Of a stretch of DNA of 64,000 nucleotides, positions 1 through 10,463 are shown piece by piece. The stretch spans positions 1 to 64,000 of IMG/VR virus record IMGVR_UViG_3300034073_000569, one strand, 5' to 3'. The notes under the pieces are model-generated. The model saw only the letters and a list, made by a program, of their open reading frames with translations, searched no databases and was not told the origin of the DNA. Position 1 is the stretch's first letter. Every line of letters starts with the position of its first letter. This DNA comes from a virus. Both the position numbers and the translations under genes were made by a program.

Positions 1-3000
1 AGCATTATATCCATACTTCTGTACATATAGTTCAGATAGTCTTACAAATGCTTTGATAAGATTATCCTTCTCAATATCTGTTAAGTCACGGTTGAATACA
101 CGAATTACTTTATCTCCATAGATCTTCTTACCATTCTCCATGGTGTATTCTTGCATAACCACACGACCTGCTTGAACACCCGCCATTACAACACCACGAC
201 CAGTAGAAACTCTCAGACCAATATTTACATCTGGATTGCTTACACTTCTTAAATCAGTAAAGTCTGGATTGTTAGTAATAACACGACCTTCTACTTCTGC
301 TTTAGATAGTTGACGTTTACCGTCTTCTCCCACTGCAGACGTATACTCAATTCTTTGAATACCAGGCATAGCAGTAACTACATCTAAGTATACGTTACCA
401 CCATCTTTAGTGTTATCCAATAAAGTTTTTTGATAAGCTTTCTCAGCATCAATAGCTTCTTGGATCTCTTCATCTGTAGTTTCAGAATCTACAGTGTATT
501 CTCTTCTTACACGCTCAACTGTCCAGCTATCAATACCAGCTAGTGAACGGTAAATAATATTATCTTTAGTCTGCTCTCCTTCAGGGATAAGCTCATTGTC
601 AACATTTACATATGCATACTTAACACTACCATCTGCTTGAGGTTGTTTCTTAACAACTACAACTTTAATATCATTAGTGTTAAACTCAGTATCACGAATA
701 CCAAATGTATCATTCTCTGCAGTGATTACTTGAAGAGCATAACCTCTTCTAGCTAAGTTAAACTTAGCAGTAAACTTAAAGAATCTATCAGTACCATTCT
801 CTTCATTAGGAACAGTATCTTCTTCGTCTAAGTATTGACGACCAAATGTTTTATTAAAACCTACTTCTTCAAACTTAGGAAGCTTGTTAGTTTTACTAAA
901 TGTTGTAACTGTTTCATTATCTTCTAACTCTTCTGTTTCTTCTTGACCATCTTCATCTACATCTTTCTTAACAGCTTTTTTACGAGTCTTCTTTACAGCT
1001 TGTTTTGTCCAGCCTTCTTTATCTAAAGTAGCAGCTAGCTCTTCTGCATCAATTACAGCAGGGTCACCATCGTTAATCTTAATAGTAACGCTACTATCTT
1101 CTTCATTAACAGCCATAACTTCTAGCTTAGTAACCTCACCGCTATCAGTATCTGTAATGTTATAAATATCACCAGTTACAAACTCTGTAGTATTCTCTAC
1201 ATCATCATCTGTTTTATAAGTAACAGAAAGCTTTGATTGTGTGGGTACAATAGGAGCTGGAGGTTGAGGTTTAGATGCTTGTTCTTTAAGTTGAGCATCT
1301 ACTACAGATAACATCTCATCTGATAATGACTGTAGAAAGTTTTGCTTACCATTAATAGTATCTGCATACTTAGCCCACTCTAAACCAATACTCTTAATAT
1401 GGTTTTGTAACTCACCTTTAAGTTTGATCTTCTTGTTTAAAGTATCAGAGATACCTGGTTGGTTACGATCTTCTTTCTCATATTTATAGAAACCGTTATC
1501 ATCTTTTTCAAGAGCAGCAACAGTGGTCTCATTATCCTTTTGAAGCTTATCAAAGCTTTTCTTTAAACCATCAAGAACTTCTTGAGCTACAGTTTCAAGG
1601 TTTGTTACAAACCCTTTCTTCTGCATAGCTGCAATAACTTCTTCTTGAGATTTAATTCTGTACTGATATTCATTAAGTTGATCTACAATACCATCTGATA
1701 ACGATGAGTTCTCAGTAGATAGTAAATCATTCTTAACTTCAGTTACTTCTGTTAATAGGTCATTTAGAATAGTCTTATAAGCTGCTTGTTCAGCTGCCAT
1801 GTTAACCATCTTATTTTTACGAGCTACATCATCCTGAGTACCATCATACATGATATCAGCATTCATTAACTTGTTCTGTTTAACAATAGAAGCGACTAGT
1901 CCTTTATATCTATTGATCTGAGTATCAATATCTTCACCTAATACAAAGCCTAACTTAGCAATTTGTTCTGGATCAGATTTTCTAACAGCATCTAACTTCT
2001 GATCAATAGTACCTTCTACGCCAGCATTAATATGAGCTACAACAAACTGTGCAAATGCCGTATCTCTTAAAGCATCTTTCTTAAACTTATCATCTACTTT
2101 AGTAGATTCTTCTAATGCAGAGTTAACAGCTCTAAATGATGATGTAACTGCAGCAATTCTTTTTTCATCAAGAACTGGTTGGTTATTCTCATCATAAACT
2201 ACTTTTTCTAATTTTACAGGATTACCTTCAGCGTCAGTACCATCTACTATCTTAGTTTTGTAGATGTTACCAAACTTAAGCCAGTTCTCTTGAGCAGCAT
2301 TGTACATTTCAACTGCAGCTTGAGTTGCAGCTTGATCACGACCAAACTGTCTTACTCCACCAACACCTGCACCAATACCTCCTAAGATACCACCTATACC
2401 AATACTGATAGATGCTTCTGTATCTTTACCCATTAAAGCATCTCCAGTTTGTTTAAAGTATTGTTTAAATACTTCACTGGTGTTAGATAAGTCAGCCATA
2501 CGTCCACTTGTTCCGTATGCTTCATTAATTCTTTGAATAGCTAACTGACCGTTTTCTTCTACGTATCCTTCTGCAAGAACACCTTGACCAATACCACTTA
2601 TAAATGCACCTTTCTTAGAGTTAAGGAAACGCTCAATACCTGACGTAGCAGTTCTTACTCCCATGCTTTCTCCAAACTGAGCAGCACCTGTTACGGCACC
2701 AGCTACACCAGGAGCTTTACCAAATGCTTGACCTAACCATTTAAGTTCAATAGCATTGGTTGCAGCTAATAAAGCTGCGTTCATTAAGAAAGTATTTTGA
2801 GCAGCAGCCCCTGATATACGCTTCTTCTCTTCTTCTGTATAAGGAGTACCGTCTTCTTTATATCTTGTTCTACCAAACTCGTCATAAGATAAAGATTCCA
2901 TCACTTTATCTTTAACAGCTTTAGCTTCATACATGGACTCTGAAGAAGTAGCTAAAGCCCAAGCATTAAACTTATCTAATTTACTAAACGCATTTGCTGC

Positions 3001-3807
3001 ACTCTTTGTATAGTTTACAGCAGCACCAGCTCCTTCAATAGCAGCTTCTGCAGCTCCAACACCTACACGCATACCTGAAGCTAGTCTAGCAAGATTTGCT
3101 CCTAACTGTAACTTACTTAATGCAAGACCAGGAATCCATGCTGATGCAAGAAATGCTAAACCATCTACAGCATCTGTCATCCAGAAATCACCATCTGTAA
3201 ATGCTCTTGACCAAAAACCTTTATCTCTGTCTGCAGCTTCTTGATATGTTGGTAACCAATCATTTTTAGCTTTATCATCAATACTTCTAAATATTTCTGA
3301 AAAGCCATTATCTGAAGCTTTAGTAATAATATCTGCATCCCAGTTATCTGAGTCTAAAAGACCACCGATGTAACCAATACCTTCTCCAGTTTTAGTAAGA
3401 ATACCAAGACCAAGTCTACCTACACCTTTACCAAATGTTTCAAATCCTCCTTCTTGTTGACCATAAAAGTCATCATTATCTATACCATAAATATAACCAT
3501 ACTTTTCACCTCTATATTTTTTAGCAACTTCAGATGGTACAACTTTTGGGTCTACCCAAGATTCTTTAGCAAGAGGAAATGATCTATTAGCCTCTACATT
3601 TATAGCATTAAGAGCTTCATCATAAGACTTATATTTATTTTTTCTAGGTTCTTGATCAGTAAGAACTTGTTGTTCAGGTTGATCAATAGGACTAAGTGCC
3701 TCTACAGGAATGTCAGCTTCTGGCATTTCTTCTGTACTAGGCACGTTTTCAATTATATTCTCAGAAAGATTAGATGAGTAGTCTTGCTCAAAAAGATTTT
3801 CAGCCAT
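1..3807 (-). CDS. Giant virion cargo/ejection protein, C-terminus cut by window edge
   Basis: An uninterrupted reading frame starts at ATG 3807 (MAENLFEQDYSS) and runs 1269 codons to base 1 with no stop, so the 3' end lies outside. The start is 15 bases after the stop of the preceding gene. The N-terminal 100 residues are polar and Pro/Glu-rich. From about residue 130 to 480 there are several Gly/Ala-rich hydrophobic segments (for example GIGGILGGIGAGVGG), then long Lys/Glu-rich helical stretches and acidic linkers. Such alternation is seen in phage internal proteins that cross the cell envelope during DNA delivery, like T7 gp16. In crAss-like phages the large cargo proteins and then the virion RNA polymerase follow the tail genes, so this is probably one of them. 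No catalytic polymerase motif is visible in this part. The reading frame is certain; the function is inferred from position and composition. Confidence 0.85.
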   Translation of the reverse strand, partial: MAENLFEQDYSSNLSENIIENVPSTEEMPEADIPVEALSPIDQPEQQVLTDQEPRKNKYKSYDEALNAINVEANRSFPLAKESWVDPKVVPSEVAKKYRGEKYGYIYGIDNDDFYGQQEGGFETFGKGVGRLGLGILTKTGEGIGYIGGLLDSDNWDADIITKASDNGFSEIFRSIDDKAKNDWLPTYQEAADRDKGFWSRAFTDGDFWMTDAVDGLAFLASAWIPGLALSKLQLGANLARLASGMRVGVGAAEAAIEGAGAAVNYTKSAANAFSKLDKFNAWALATSSESMYEAKAVKDKVMESLSYDEFGRTRYKEDGTPYTEEEKKRISGAAAQNTFLMNAALLAATNAIELKWLGQAFGKAPGVAGAVTGAAQFGESMGVRTATSGIERFLNSKKGAFISGIGQGVLAEGYVEENGQLAIQRINEAYGTSGRMADLSNTSEVFKQYFKQTGDALMGKDTEASISIGIGGILGGIGAGVGGVRQFGRDQAATQAAVEMYNAAQENWLKFGNIYKTKIVDGTDAEGNPVKLEKVVYDENNQPVLDEKRIAAVTSSFRAVNSALEESTKVDDKFKKDALRDTAFAQFVVAHINAGVEGTIDQKLDAVRKSDPEQIAKLGFVLGEDIDTQINRYKGLVASIVKQNKLMNADIMYDGTQDDVARKNKMVNMAAEQAAYKTILNDLLTEVTEVKNDLLSTENSSLSDGIVDQLNEYQYRIKSQEEVIAAMQKKGFVTNLETVAQEVLDGLKKSFDKLQKDNETTVAALEKDDNGFYKYEKEDRNQPGISDTLNKKIKLKGELQNHIKSIGLEWAKYADTINGKQNFLQSLSDEMLSVVDAQLKEQASKPQPPAPIVPTQSKLSVTYKTDDDVENTTEFVTGDIYNITDTDSGEVTKLEVMAVNEEDSSVTIKINDGDPAVIDAEELAATLDKEGWTKQAVKKTRKKAVKKDVDEDGQEETEELEDNETVTTFSKTNKLPKFEEVGFNKTFGRQYLDEEDTVPNEENGTDRFFKFTAKFNLARRGYALQVITAENDTFGIRDTEFNTNDIKVVVVKKQPQADGSVKYAYVNVDNELIPEGEQTKDNIIYRSLAGIDSWTVERVRREYTVDSETTDEEIQEAIDAEKAYQKTLLDNTKDGGNVYLDVVTAMPGIQRIEYTSAVGEDGKRQLSKAEVEGRVITNNPDFTDLRSVSNPDVNIGLRVSTGRGVVMAGVQAGRVVMQEYTMENGKKIYGDKVIRVFNRDLTDIEKDNLIKAFVRLSELYVQKYGYNA

Positions 3808-3822
3808 AAAAGTACAGGGTTA

Positions 3823-6195
3823 TTATTTTGCGTTTGATATAATACTTAATGCATCTGGATTATTAGCTAATACGGAAGCACGAGAATAAGCCTCTAAAGT
3901 TGATCCATAAGGATAATCAATAGGCTTACCATTTACATGTAAAATGTAACTATGGCTTTCAGGAGTATTACCATATAATTTTTTAATAAAGAAAGTAGGC
4001 ATACCTGCTTTACCAGAAATATTAAAATCTACACTTGTTCTATGAGATCCTGGAGTTCCATTATATACCTCAAGACCGGCCAATATATCTCTATGTAAAG
4101 GATTGATATTAGCAAATGGATCTAACTTAGAAGCAATAGTTGGTGCAATTTTACCTACTGTAAACATATCAGTTTTTTCATTATATTTAACATCTTGAGT
4201 ACCTAATCTAGCTGATAGTGATTCAACTACAGCTTTTCTATCTACTGGATTAGTAGCATTAGCATCATCAAGTTTAAACTCAATTTCATATCCATTAGCA
4301 GAAGGAAACCAAGAAATACCAGATACTTTACCTTCTAAACCTGTAAGAGCTTCAAGATAACCTTTTGTAGTTTTAAATCTAGCATCTCCAGTACTTAATG
4401 TAAAGCCTTGTTTAGTTACTGAAGTAACTGTATTACGCTCACTATTAAATTTATTTTTTAATTCAGTATACTTCTTTTCTAACGCCTCACCATTAATACC
4501 TAATTGTTTACCAGCTACAATACCAGAAGTATAGTTTAATACTCTTAAGTCATTGGTAGCACGAGAACCTCCAGTAGGAGAAGATTCATAGTAGTTTTTA
4601 CCAACATCCATTTTAATAGGTTGTCCGCCAGGAGTTAATGAAGGCATTGTTTTAACATATGTCTTCTTAATTGGGTCCCAGTCAACTTTAGTACCACCAG
4701 TAGAAACTACCTTTTGTTTTTGTTGACGATACTGTTGTAAAAGATCATACTCACTACCCATCTCTTGTTGAGCAAATCTTTCAGCATCTTTATTCCAGTT
4801 GTCTTTCCACTGCTTAGCTGCTTCTACTGCTCTAGATGCATTAACAAATGTAAGAGCTTTAGGATGATCAGGATGACTATTTATCCAAGCATCTACATCA
4901 TCTTGCGTTAAACTAGCTCCATTCTTACCAGCATATTTTTGACTTCTATCTGTAGCAACAATATAATCTTTAAGTTCTAAGAACGTAGACTTTTTTGTTT
5001 GCTCTGCAGTTTTTACTTTAGAATCTAAACTAGCATATGTAGTTTTAACTTCTTGTTCTCCTTGTCTAACAGGAAGTAAAGGAAGTTCTTCCTTAGCTGC
5101 TTTTCTAGTCTTCTCATTTTCTGCAGCATCAAAAGCCATACGAGCATACATCATAGCCACTTGGTTAAAACCAATTGTTTGTTCTACATCTGTATGTGAG
5201 AAACCATTAGCTAAACGACCAACAGTTTGACCAATATAAATATTTTCAGCTAACTTCTGAGCATTCTTTTTAAGAAATGAAACATCTCCTTGTTGAATAC
5301 TCTGAATATTACCACGTATTTCTTTAGCTCTTTCTGTATAAAAATCTCTTTCTTGTTGTAAAGCTTGACGCTTAGTTTCATCTTTCTCCCCTTTTAAGGC
5401 AGCATTAACTTGATCAAGTCTACTATCAATTAAAGGTAAATCTTCTCCAGCTTGGTTAATGTATAAACCAGCTACAGAGTTAAGATCAGGATATCTTACA
5501 GCTGCTTCAATACGCATCTGTTGTTTAGCCTTATCAGAAAGAGTAGCACTTAAGTATTTATTAATCTCTTCTTTTGTATAAGAAGCATCTTTGGTAGTAA
5601 CCATGTACATACCATTAACTTTTTCAACCTTAGTAGAACTAGGTTTGAAGTCCTTCATCTTATCTTGAACTTCTTTATTCCAATCATAGTATGGAGTAAA
5701 AGATCTTCTATTAGCATAGTAGTCATTTACAGTAGAGATATCATCTTTAGCAAAAGCTTGTCTCTGCATACGTACATAGTTGATGTTATCATCATTGTAC
5801 TCTTTGCCACCATCTTTTAATCTAAATGATTCTGCAATACCTTCTTGTGAATCCCAGTGTGCAGTTAATGCCATATCACCAAGAACACTACGGTTCTTTA
5901 CAAAAGGTTCAAACACACTAGCAGCTGTTTTAACATTCTGCTGTTGTGATAAATCTAAAGAAGATAAGTTTTTAAGATTCTCTTGAGCTTGTTTAAGAAA
6001 AGTATCTCTAACCTGAACACTATAAGGATTAGTCACGCCTCTGTTTACAAAACCATAGGCACTATTTACTTGAGCAAAACCTTGCTCATATAGTCCCTGT
6101 CTCCTTCTTAGCATTGTATCTAAAAAGGAGAAGTTGGGTGTAAACAGAGCCGGCTCTGGTATTACGTCAGTTACGTTAGGTAAGTAGGTTGCCAT
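3823..6195 (-). CDS. Virion internal (cargo-type) protein, 790 aa
   Basis: The protein is largely helical and polar, with many Gln, Lys and Glu residues and no signal peptide or membrane span. The N-terminal 60 residues (FLDTMLRRRQGLYEQGFAQV followed by NSAYGFVNR) resemble a segment I associate with internal virion proteins of large Bacteroidota phages. It lies between the 987-residue protein upstream and the giant partial gene downstream, in the block that encodes cargo proteins in crAss-like phages. A gap of 76 bases upstream contains an AT-rich inverted repeat. I do not recognise an enzymatic motif. A structural or ejected role is inferred from neighbours and size. Confidence 0.8.
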   Translation of the reverse strand: MATYLPNVTDVIPEPALFTPNFSFLDTMLRRRQGLYEQGFAQVNSAYGFVNRGVTNPYSVQVRDTFLKQAQENLKNLSSLDLSQQQNVKTAASVFEPFVKNRSVLGDMALTAHWDSQEGIAESFRLKDGGKEYNDDNINYVRMQRQAFAKDDISTVNDYYANRRSFTPYYDWNKEVQDKMKDFKPSSTKVEKVNGMYMVTTKDASYTKEEINKYLSATLSDKAKQQMRIEAAVRYPDLNSVAGLYINQAGEDLPLIDSRLDQVNAALKGEKDETKRQALQQERDFYTERAKEIRGNIQSIQQGDVSFLKKNAQKLAENIYIGQTVGRLANGFSHTDVEQTIGFNQVAMMYARMAFDAAENEKTRKAAKEELPLLPVRQGEQEVKTTYASLDSKVKTAEQTKKSTFLELKDYIVATDRSQKYAGKNGASLTQDDVDAWINSHPDHPKALTFVNASRAVEAAKQWKDNWNKDAERFAQQEMGSEYDLLQQYRQQKQKVVSTGGTKVDWDPIKKTYVKTMPSLTPGGQPIKMDVGKNYYESSPTGGSRATNDLRVLNYTSGIVAGKQLGINGEALEKKYTELKNKFNSERNTVTSVTKQGFTLSTGDARFKTTKGYLEALTGLEGKVSGISWFPSANGYEIEFKLDDANATNPVDRKAVVESLSARLGTQDVKYNEKTDMFTVGKIAPTIASKLDPFANINPLHRDILAGLEVYNGTPGSHRTSVDFNISGKAGMPTFFIKKLYGNTPESHSYILHVNGKPIDYPYGSTLEAYSRASVLANNPDALSIISNAK

Positions 6196-6227
6196 ATACT
6201 ACATTATAAATATACAAAAAAATCTTT

Positions 6228-6247
6228 AAAGTTTAGAACTAAACTTT
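6228..6247 (-). terminator. AT-rich hairpin with U-tract, possible weak terminator
   Basis: A 9-base inverted repeat (AAAGTTTAG / CTAAACTTT) with a 2-base centre lies in the 76-base gap. Read on the minus strand it is followed within five bases by ATTTTTTTG. The stem is AT-rich, so termination would be partial. Confidence 0.4.
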
Positions 6248-6271
6248 TAAGGTTTACAATTATTATTAAGA

Positions 6272-9235
6272 TTATCTCCAAGGTCCAACTACTCCACCTA
6301 TGTTAAAACCAAAAGCATTTCTATACATACCTGGCATTTGTTGAGCCATTGTAGTTCTAGTAGTGTTAGGAATACCGTCATTATCTGTATCAGAATAAGT
6401 AGTTCTTCCACCTCTTAGTTGTGCAAGAGCTTCTTTTTCTGCATTAGCTTCAGTCATTCCTAAACGAAGATACTGATTTTTTAATGAAGGAAACTGAGCC
6501 ATTGGTCCAATGTTAGAAGATGCTGTTGCAAAACCTGGAGCTCCAAGCTTGCTAGCATCATATCCTTCTTTAAAGAAAGATAGTCCAGTTCTAGGATCAA
6601 CGTTATAGATAGGATTAACTTTATTAACCATATCTAAATACATTCTATTAGCAAATGCATTATTAGCTGCTTGTGTAATACCAGTTAAGTATTTTCTACG
6701 AGCATTATCTAAGTTTTGTTTAGTTGTTACAAAACCTTCCCAACGCTTATCTCTTGCTGCAGCATTGTATGCGTCATTAGCTGTCTTACGTTGTAACTCT
6801 TGAGCCATAAACTGATTAGCTCTATCTACATTACGAGAGTCTGTTTGAGCAATGTCTTGAGCTACTCCTTCACCAGTTTGTCCTGCTAAGAAAGAAAGAT
6901 TAGAAGCCATAGCTGTACCAGGCTGATATTGACCTAGTGTGTTAGCTGCTATGTTATACGTTTGCTGTCTTTGTTGAGCTTTAGATAACCAATCTTCTAA
7001 AGCTAAATCACCTTGTCTGTATGGTAATTCTGCCACAGAAGGTAAATAAGCTTGAGGAGGATTTAATCCAGCTGTTAACAATGCTAGTTTATCAGGTGTT
7101 AAGAATCCAGCTTTGCTAGGAGTAGTTTTACCAGGAGTAATCTGATTAGGTGTAATACTACCAGCACACTGCATAGCTGCAGCTTGTCTTGATCCTACAG
7201 CTCCATCAGCAGCCATAGCTTCAGCATCCATGTAAGATGACTCAATAATCATAGGATTACCAGCATCATCAATACCTGTACACTTATAACCAATAGGAGA
7301 TTTACCAGGAACCATCTTAGGCTTAGTGCGATAGCTATCATAGTGCTCAGCACCAATCATCATATCATCACCTAACTGAGTACGGTATTGATCACCTACA
7401 AACTTTTGAGCAAATTTTGGATAGAACTGTTTTTCAAAAAAGTTCTTATTAGCATAAAGACTCTTCTTGTTCTTTAATTGATCATCACTTAAGTTAGATA
7501 CATCTATACCAAGTTCTTTAAAGTATGCTTTACGAATATCTAATTCACTCATATTCTTTACAGCCTCTTCTCCTAATGTATCTTCTACTAATCTACGCTC
7601 ATACATATCAGGACTATATCCACCAAAGAATCCAGCTTTCTTACCTTTACTTCCTTTAAAAGTTAAACCAGGTGTTGAGCTTTGAATAACATTATACATT
7701 TTGCCACCCTTTGGATCTTTTCTGCTAAAGCCAAACTTACCTGATAAACGAGCAAATTCCTTAGCATCAGCTGCTGACATAGAGTTAATATTATATGAAC
7801 CTTTCACAAGCTTAGTATCATACTTCTCTAATAGTTGTTTATACTTAGCAAACTCTGGATCATTAACATCAGCTAATGATTTAGGAGATAATGTTTGATC
7901 AATGACTTCAGAAGCATCAGGAACACGTGTAGGTTTAGAAGCAGCTTGACGTCTATCTAAATCTTGTAACAATGCTTGTTGTTGAGCAAGTTGAGCAGCT
8001 TGAGGAAAAATCTGATAAGGATTTAGTGGATCTACTACTTGACCAGCTAATTGATATTCAGGAATATAACCACCATATGCAGCTATTGGCATTTGATCTT
8101 TTGCTCCTTCTACAACAGCTGGAATTCCTTGAGGAAAACCTTTCATCTCTTCTTGTACAAGAGCTAAAGCTGATAACTTCTTGCGATAGTTAGTAAGCAT
8201 CAACTGAGCTGTAGCTTTTGATATTTCATCTGCTTCAGGATCTTCTACAATAGCTTTGTATTTATTAATATCATACTTCTTAGCAATCTCTGCAGGAGTA
8301 TATCCACCAGCTTTAGGAGACTTGCCAAACATGGTTAGAATAGATGGATCTTTAATTTTCATTTTCTTAGTATCTGAGAAAATAAAACTACCTTCAGGAA
8401 CATTAAGAGGCACACCGCCTTGAGAGTGACGCTTACCGTTAATATTCATATGTTCTAAACCACCATCTCCATCTATATCACCATATACGGTTTCCCCGCC
8501 TTCTGCTTCTATATTAGCAGCATAACGTGGTACTTCAGTAATACTATTACTTACAGAGTCTGCTCTTGATTCAGGCATGTCAGTCTGTACTCTACGTTGA
8601 CCAAGATCTAATCCATATCCAGATTGACCACCGTATTTAAACTCTAAGTTTTCTGGTTTACCAGTTATTCTAATCTTTATCATATTACTTGTATTAGCAA
8701 AGTTCTCTTCTCCACCCATTTGAAACATACCTTCATTAGGTTTACGTGTTACATTCTCACGGAATCTACCAGTGTTAATTTCAGCGTTACCTCTAAACAT
8801 AGGATTAACTACTTGATTATCAAACTGGTTTTGTCTAAACGCTCTTTCATAGTCTTTAAGCTTTTTGTTCTGACCAAAGTAATCTACAGCAGCTCCTGTC
8901 ATTAACAAAGCATCAGACCAGTTAGATATGTCATTAGCAGTGTTTACAGTGTCTTCACTAAATAAAGGTTTTCTTTTATTAGGATTTACAATATCAGGAC
9001 TATCAGTAACTGGTGTTCCTTTACTATTATCTACTGCAAACTGTGTAGTAGGCTCACCAAAATCACCAACTGTAGTTTTAGATCCATCAGGATTGATAGT
9101 AGTAACTTTAGGTAATGGTGGCATAGCAGTCTGACCAGGCATTGTCCATGCATAGTTTGGTTGAGACTGATTTAATATTTGACTATTTAAATACTGAGCT
9201 TTAGGTAGTCCTTTTTTTACAATACGTATTTTCAT
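6272..9235 (-). CDS. Large virion-associated protein, 987 aa
   Basis: Function is not recognised by catalytic motifs. Around residues 260-300 it has the segment RHSQGGVPLNVPEGSFIFSD, a pattern (QGGVP, then PEGSFIFSDT) that I associate with internal proteins of large Bacteroidota phages. It carries a Gly-Tyr-rich middle and a long Gln/Ala-rich helical C-terminal half. It begins three bases after the stop of the 405-residue gene, with which it shares Gly-Gly-Tyr-Ile-Pro-Glu motifs (GGYIPEYQLA here, GGYIPEMMYGG there). The shared motif suggests that the two proteins, and the 789-residue one upstream, belong to the same internal assembly. The role as a virion cargo or core protein is inferred. 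Confidence 0.8.
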   Translation of the reverse strand: MKIRIVKKGLPKAQYLNSQILNQSQPNYAWTMPGQTAMPPLPKVTTINPDGSKTTVGDFGEPTTQFAVDNSKGTPVTDSPDIVNPNKRKPLFSEDTVNTANDISNWSDALLMTGAAVDYFGQNKKLKDYERAFRQNQFDNQVVNPMFRGNAEINTGRFRENVTRKPNEGMFQMGGEENFANTSNMIKIRITGKPENLEFKYGGQSGYGLDLGQRRVQTDMPESRADSVSNSITEVPRYAANIEAEGGETVYGDIDGDGGLEHMNINGKRHSQGGVPLNVPEGSFIFSDTKKMKIKDPSILTMFGKSPKAGGYTPAEIAKKYDINKYKAIVEDPEADEISKATAQLMLTNYRKKLSALALVQEEMKGFPQGIPAVVEGAKDQMPIAAYGGYIPEYQLAGQVVDPLNPYQIFPQAAQLAQQQALLQDLDRRQAASKPTRVPDASEVIDQTLSPKSLADVNDPEFAKYKQLLEKYDTKLVKGSYNINSMSAADAKEFARLSGKFGFSRKDPKGGKMYNVIQSSTPGLTFKGSKGKKAGFFGGYSPDMYERRLVEDTLGEEAVKNMSELDIRKAYFKELGIDVSNLSDDQLKNKKSLYANKNFFEKQFYPKFAQKFVGDQYRTQLGDDMMIGAEHYDSYRTKPKMVPGKSPIGYKCTGIDDAGNPMIIESSYMDAEAMAADGAVGSRQAAAMQCAGSITPNQITPGKTTPSKAGFLTPDKLALLTAGLNPPQAYLPSVAELPYRQGDLALEDWLSKAQQRQQTYNIAANTLGQYQPGTAMASNLSFLAGQTGEGVAQDIAQTDSRNVDRANQFMAQELQRKTANDAYNAAARDKRWEGFVTTKQNLDNARRKYLTGITQAANNAFANRMYLDMVNKVNPIYNVDPRTGLSFFKEGYDASKLGAPGFATASSNIGPMAQFPSLKNQYLRLGMTEANAEKEALAQLRGGRTTYSDTDNDGIPNTTRTTMAQQMPGMYRNAFGFNIGGVVGPWR

Positions 9236-9237
9236 AA

Positions 9238-10455
9238 TTACATTATTTCAAACTGATAACCTTGTTGACGAAGAACTTCAAGTTGTTCTGGAGATACATC
9301 TAATATTTCACCTTCTACTGGACCACCCATTTGCTTAGCAAAGTTCTTAGCAAAGTTAGCTTTTTTTCTCATAGCAGGGCTATACTTTCCTTCTGGTGCG
9401 TTAAGTATTGCTGAAGCAGCTTCTTGTACTCCCATGCCCATACGAGTAGCTTGTGCTTTAAATGTTCCTTTCTTAGATGGGTCTAAATGAATACCACCTT
9501 GTTCCATCATCTCTACTGCATAGTCTGCTGGGAATGACATATCATATTCTGGAATAAAACCACCTGCTTGATAGAATGCATTACCACTAAAAGTAGATCC
9601 ACCTTCTTTCCATGTCTTTCTAGCAAACGCTCTAAAGAAAGGATTATTCTCTAAATTCTTTTTATGACGAGCATAGAAAGCTGCTTTACGTTCTGGATCT
9701 TTAGGATGCTGACCTAACTTAGAATCACCAAAGTATTTAACAGTTCCATCAGGACCAGTTACTTTATGTGTTTTACCTTTACGATCATTACTTCTTGTAA
9801 CAACGTATCCGCCATTAGCCATCATTTCTTCTTCATCCTCTTGCTCATACTGCTCCCCCATTTCTTCTCCACCTTCTCCTTGAGCTTCAGGATTATACAT
9901 CATATAATCAGAAATGCTATTTACACTATCATCAATTACAGCAAGCTTAGAAGCAATCCATGGATCTAAGTTTTGTTCAGGAGAAACAAACTGACGTAGC
10001 TTACTCATCTTATCTGCAACAGCAGTCATTTGACCTAAAGCCATACCACCATTAGGTTCTCCACCTTCTTCCATATAATCAAATCCACCATACATCATTT
10101 CTGGAATATATCCTCCATAGGCATAACCATAATCACCCATCTTATCAAGATTACCAGCTGCAGCAAAACGTGCACGAGCAATCTCTGGTGGCATCTTTTC
10201 TCCACCTTCAGCCATATTATCCATAATCTTTTGTTGTACAGCAGGAGGTAATGCCTTAAAGCCTGGGTTATCTGGTGTACCACCATCACCCATTACTTCC
10301 ATACCGTATTCAGCTTTACGCCAAGTACCACCTTTAGACTTATACCATTTAGCAGCCCAGCCGTTAGCATAAGCACTAGGGTATACATCAAATTTAGATT
10401 TGGCCATAGACTTAGCTCTAGACCACAAGGCAGGGTTATTAGGTTTGTTTGCCAT
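9238..10455 (-). CDS. Glycine/methionine-rich virion protein with N-terminal basic domain
   Basis: The N-terminal 50 residues form a compact basic, aromatic domain (PALWSRAKSMAKSKFDVYPS, then AYANGWAAKWYK). I have seen this type of segment in large marine and Bacteroidota phages, where it accompanies the C-terminal domain of the neighbouring 789-residue protein. The middle is unusually rich in Gly, Met and Glu with repeated YGGYIPE / EEGGEPNGG segments, and the C-terminal 60 residues are again basic (SPAMRKKANFAKNFAK). It sits between two large virion proteins with gaps under ten bases and is surely cotranscribed. No enzyme motif is visible. The function is unknown; an internal virion role is inferred. 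Confidence 0.78.
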   Translation of the reverse strand: MANKPNNPALWSRAKSMAKSKFDVYPSAYANGWAAKWYKSKGGTWRKAEYGMEVMGDGGTPDNPGFKALPPAVQQKIMDNMAEGGEKMPPEIARARFAAAGNLDKMGDYGYAYGGYIPEMMYGGFDYMEEGGEPNGGMALGQMTAVADKMSKLRQFVSPEQNLDPWIASKLAVIDDSVNSISDYMMYNPEAQGEGGEEMGEQYEQEDEEEMMANGGYVVTRSNDRKGKTHKVTGPDGTVKYFGDSKLGQHPKDPERKAAFYARHKKNLENNPFFRAFARKTWKEGGSTFSGNAFYQAGGFIPEYDMSFPADYAVEMMEQGGIHLDPSKKGTFKAQATRMGMGVQEAASAILNAPEGKYSPAMRKKANFAKNFAKQMGGPVEGEILDVSPEQLEVLRQQGYQFEIM

Positions 10456-10463
10456 TTTAAATA

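Noticed and set aside
10095-10289. Short minus-strand frame inside the 405-residue gene, and similar ones at 28040-28279 and 32445-32648
   Set aside because: They are out-of-frame readings of Gly/Ser-rich repeats in larger genes, with no leader.
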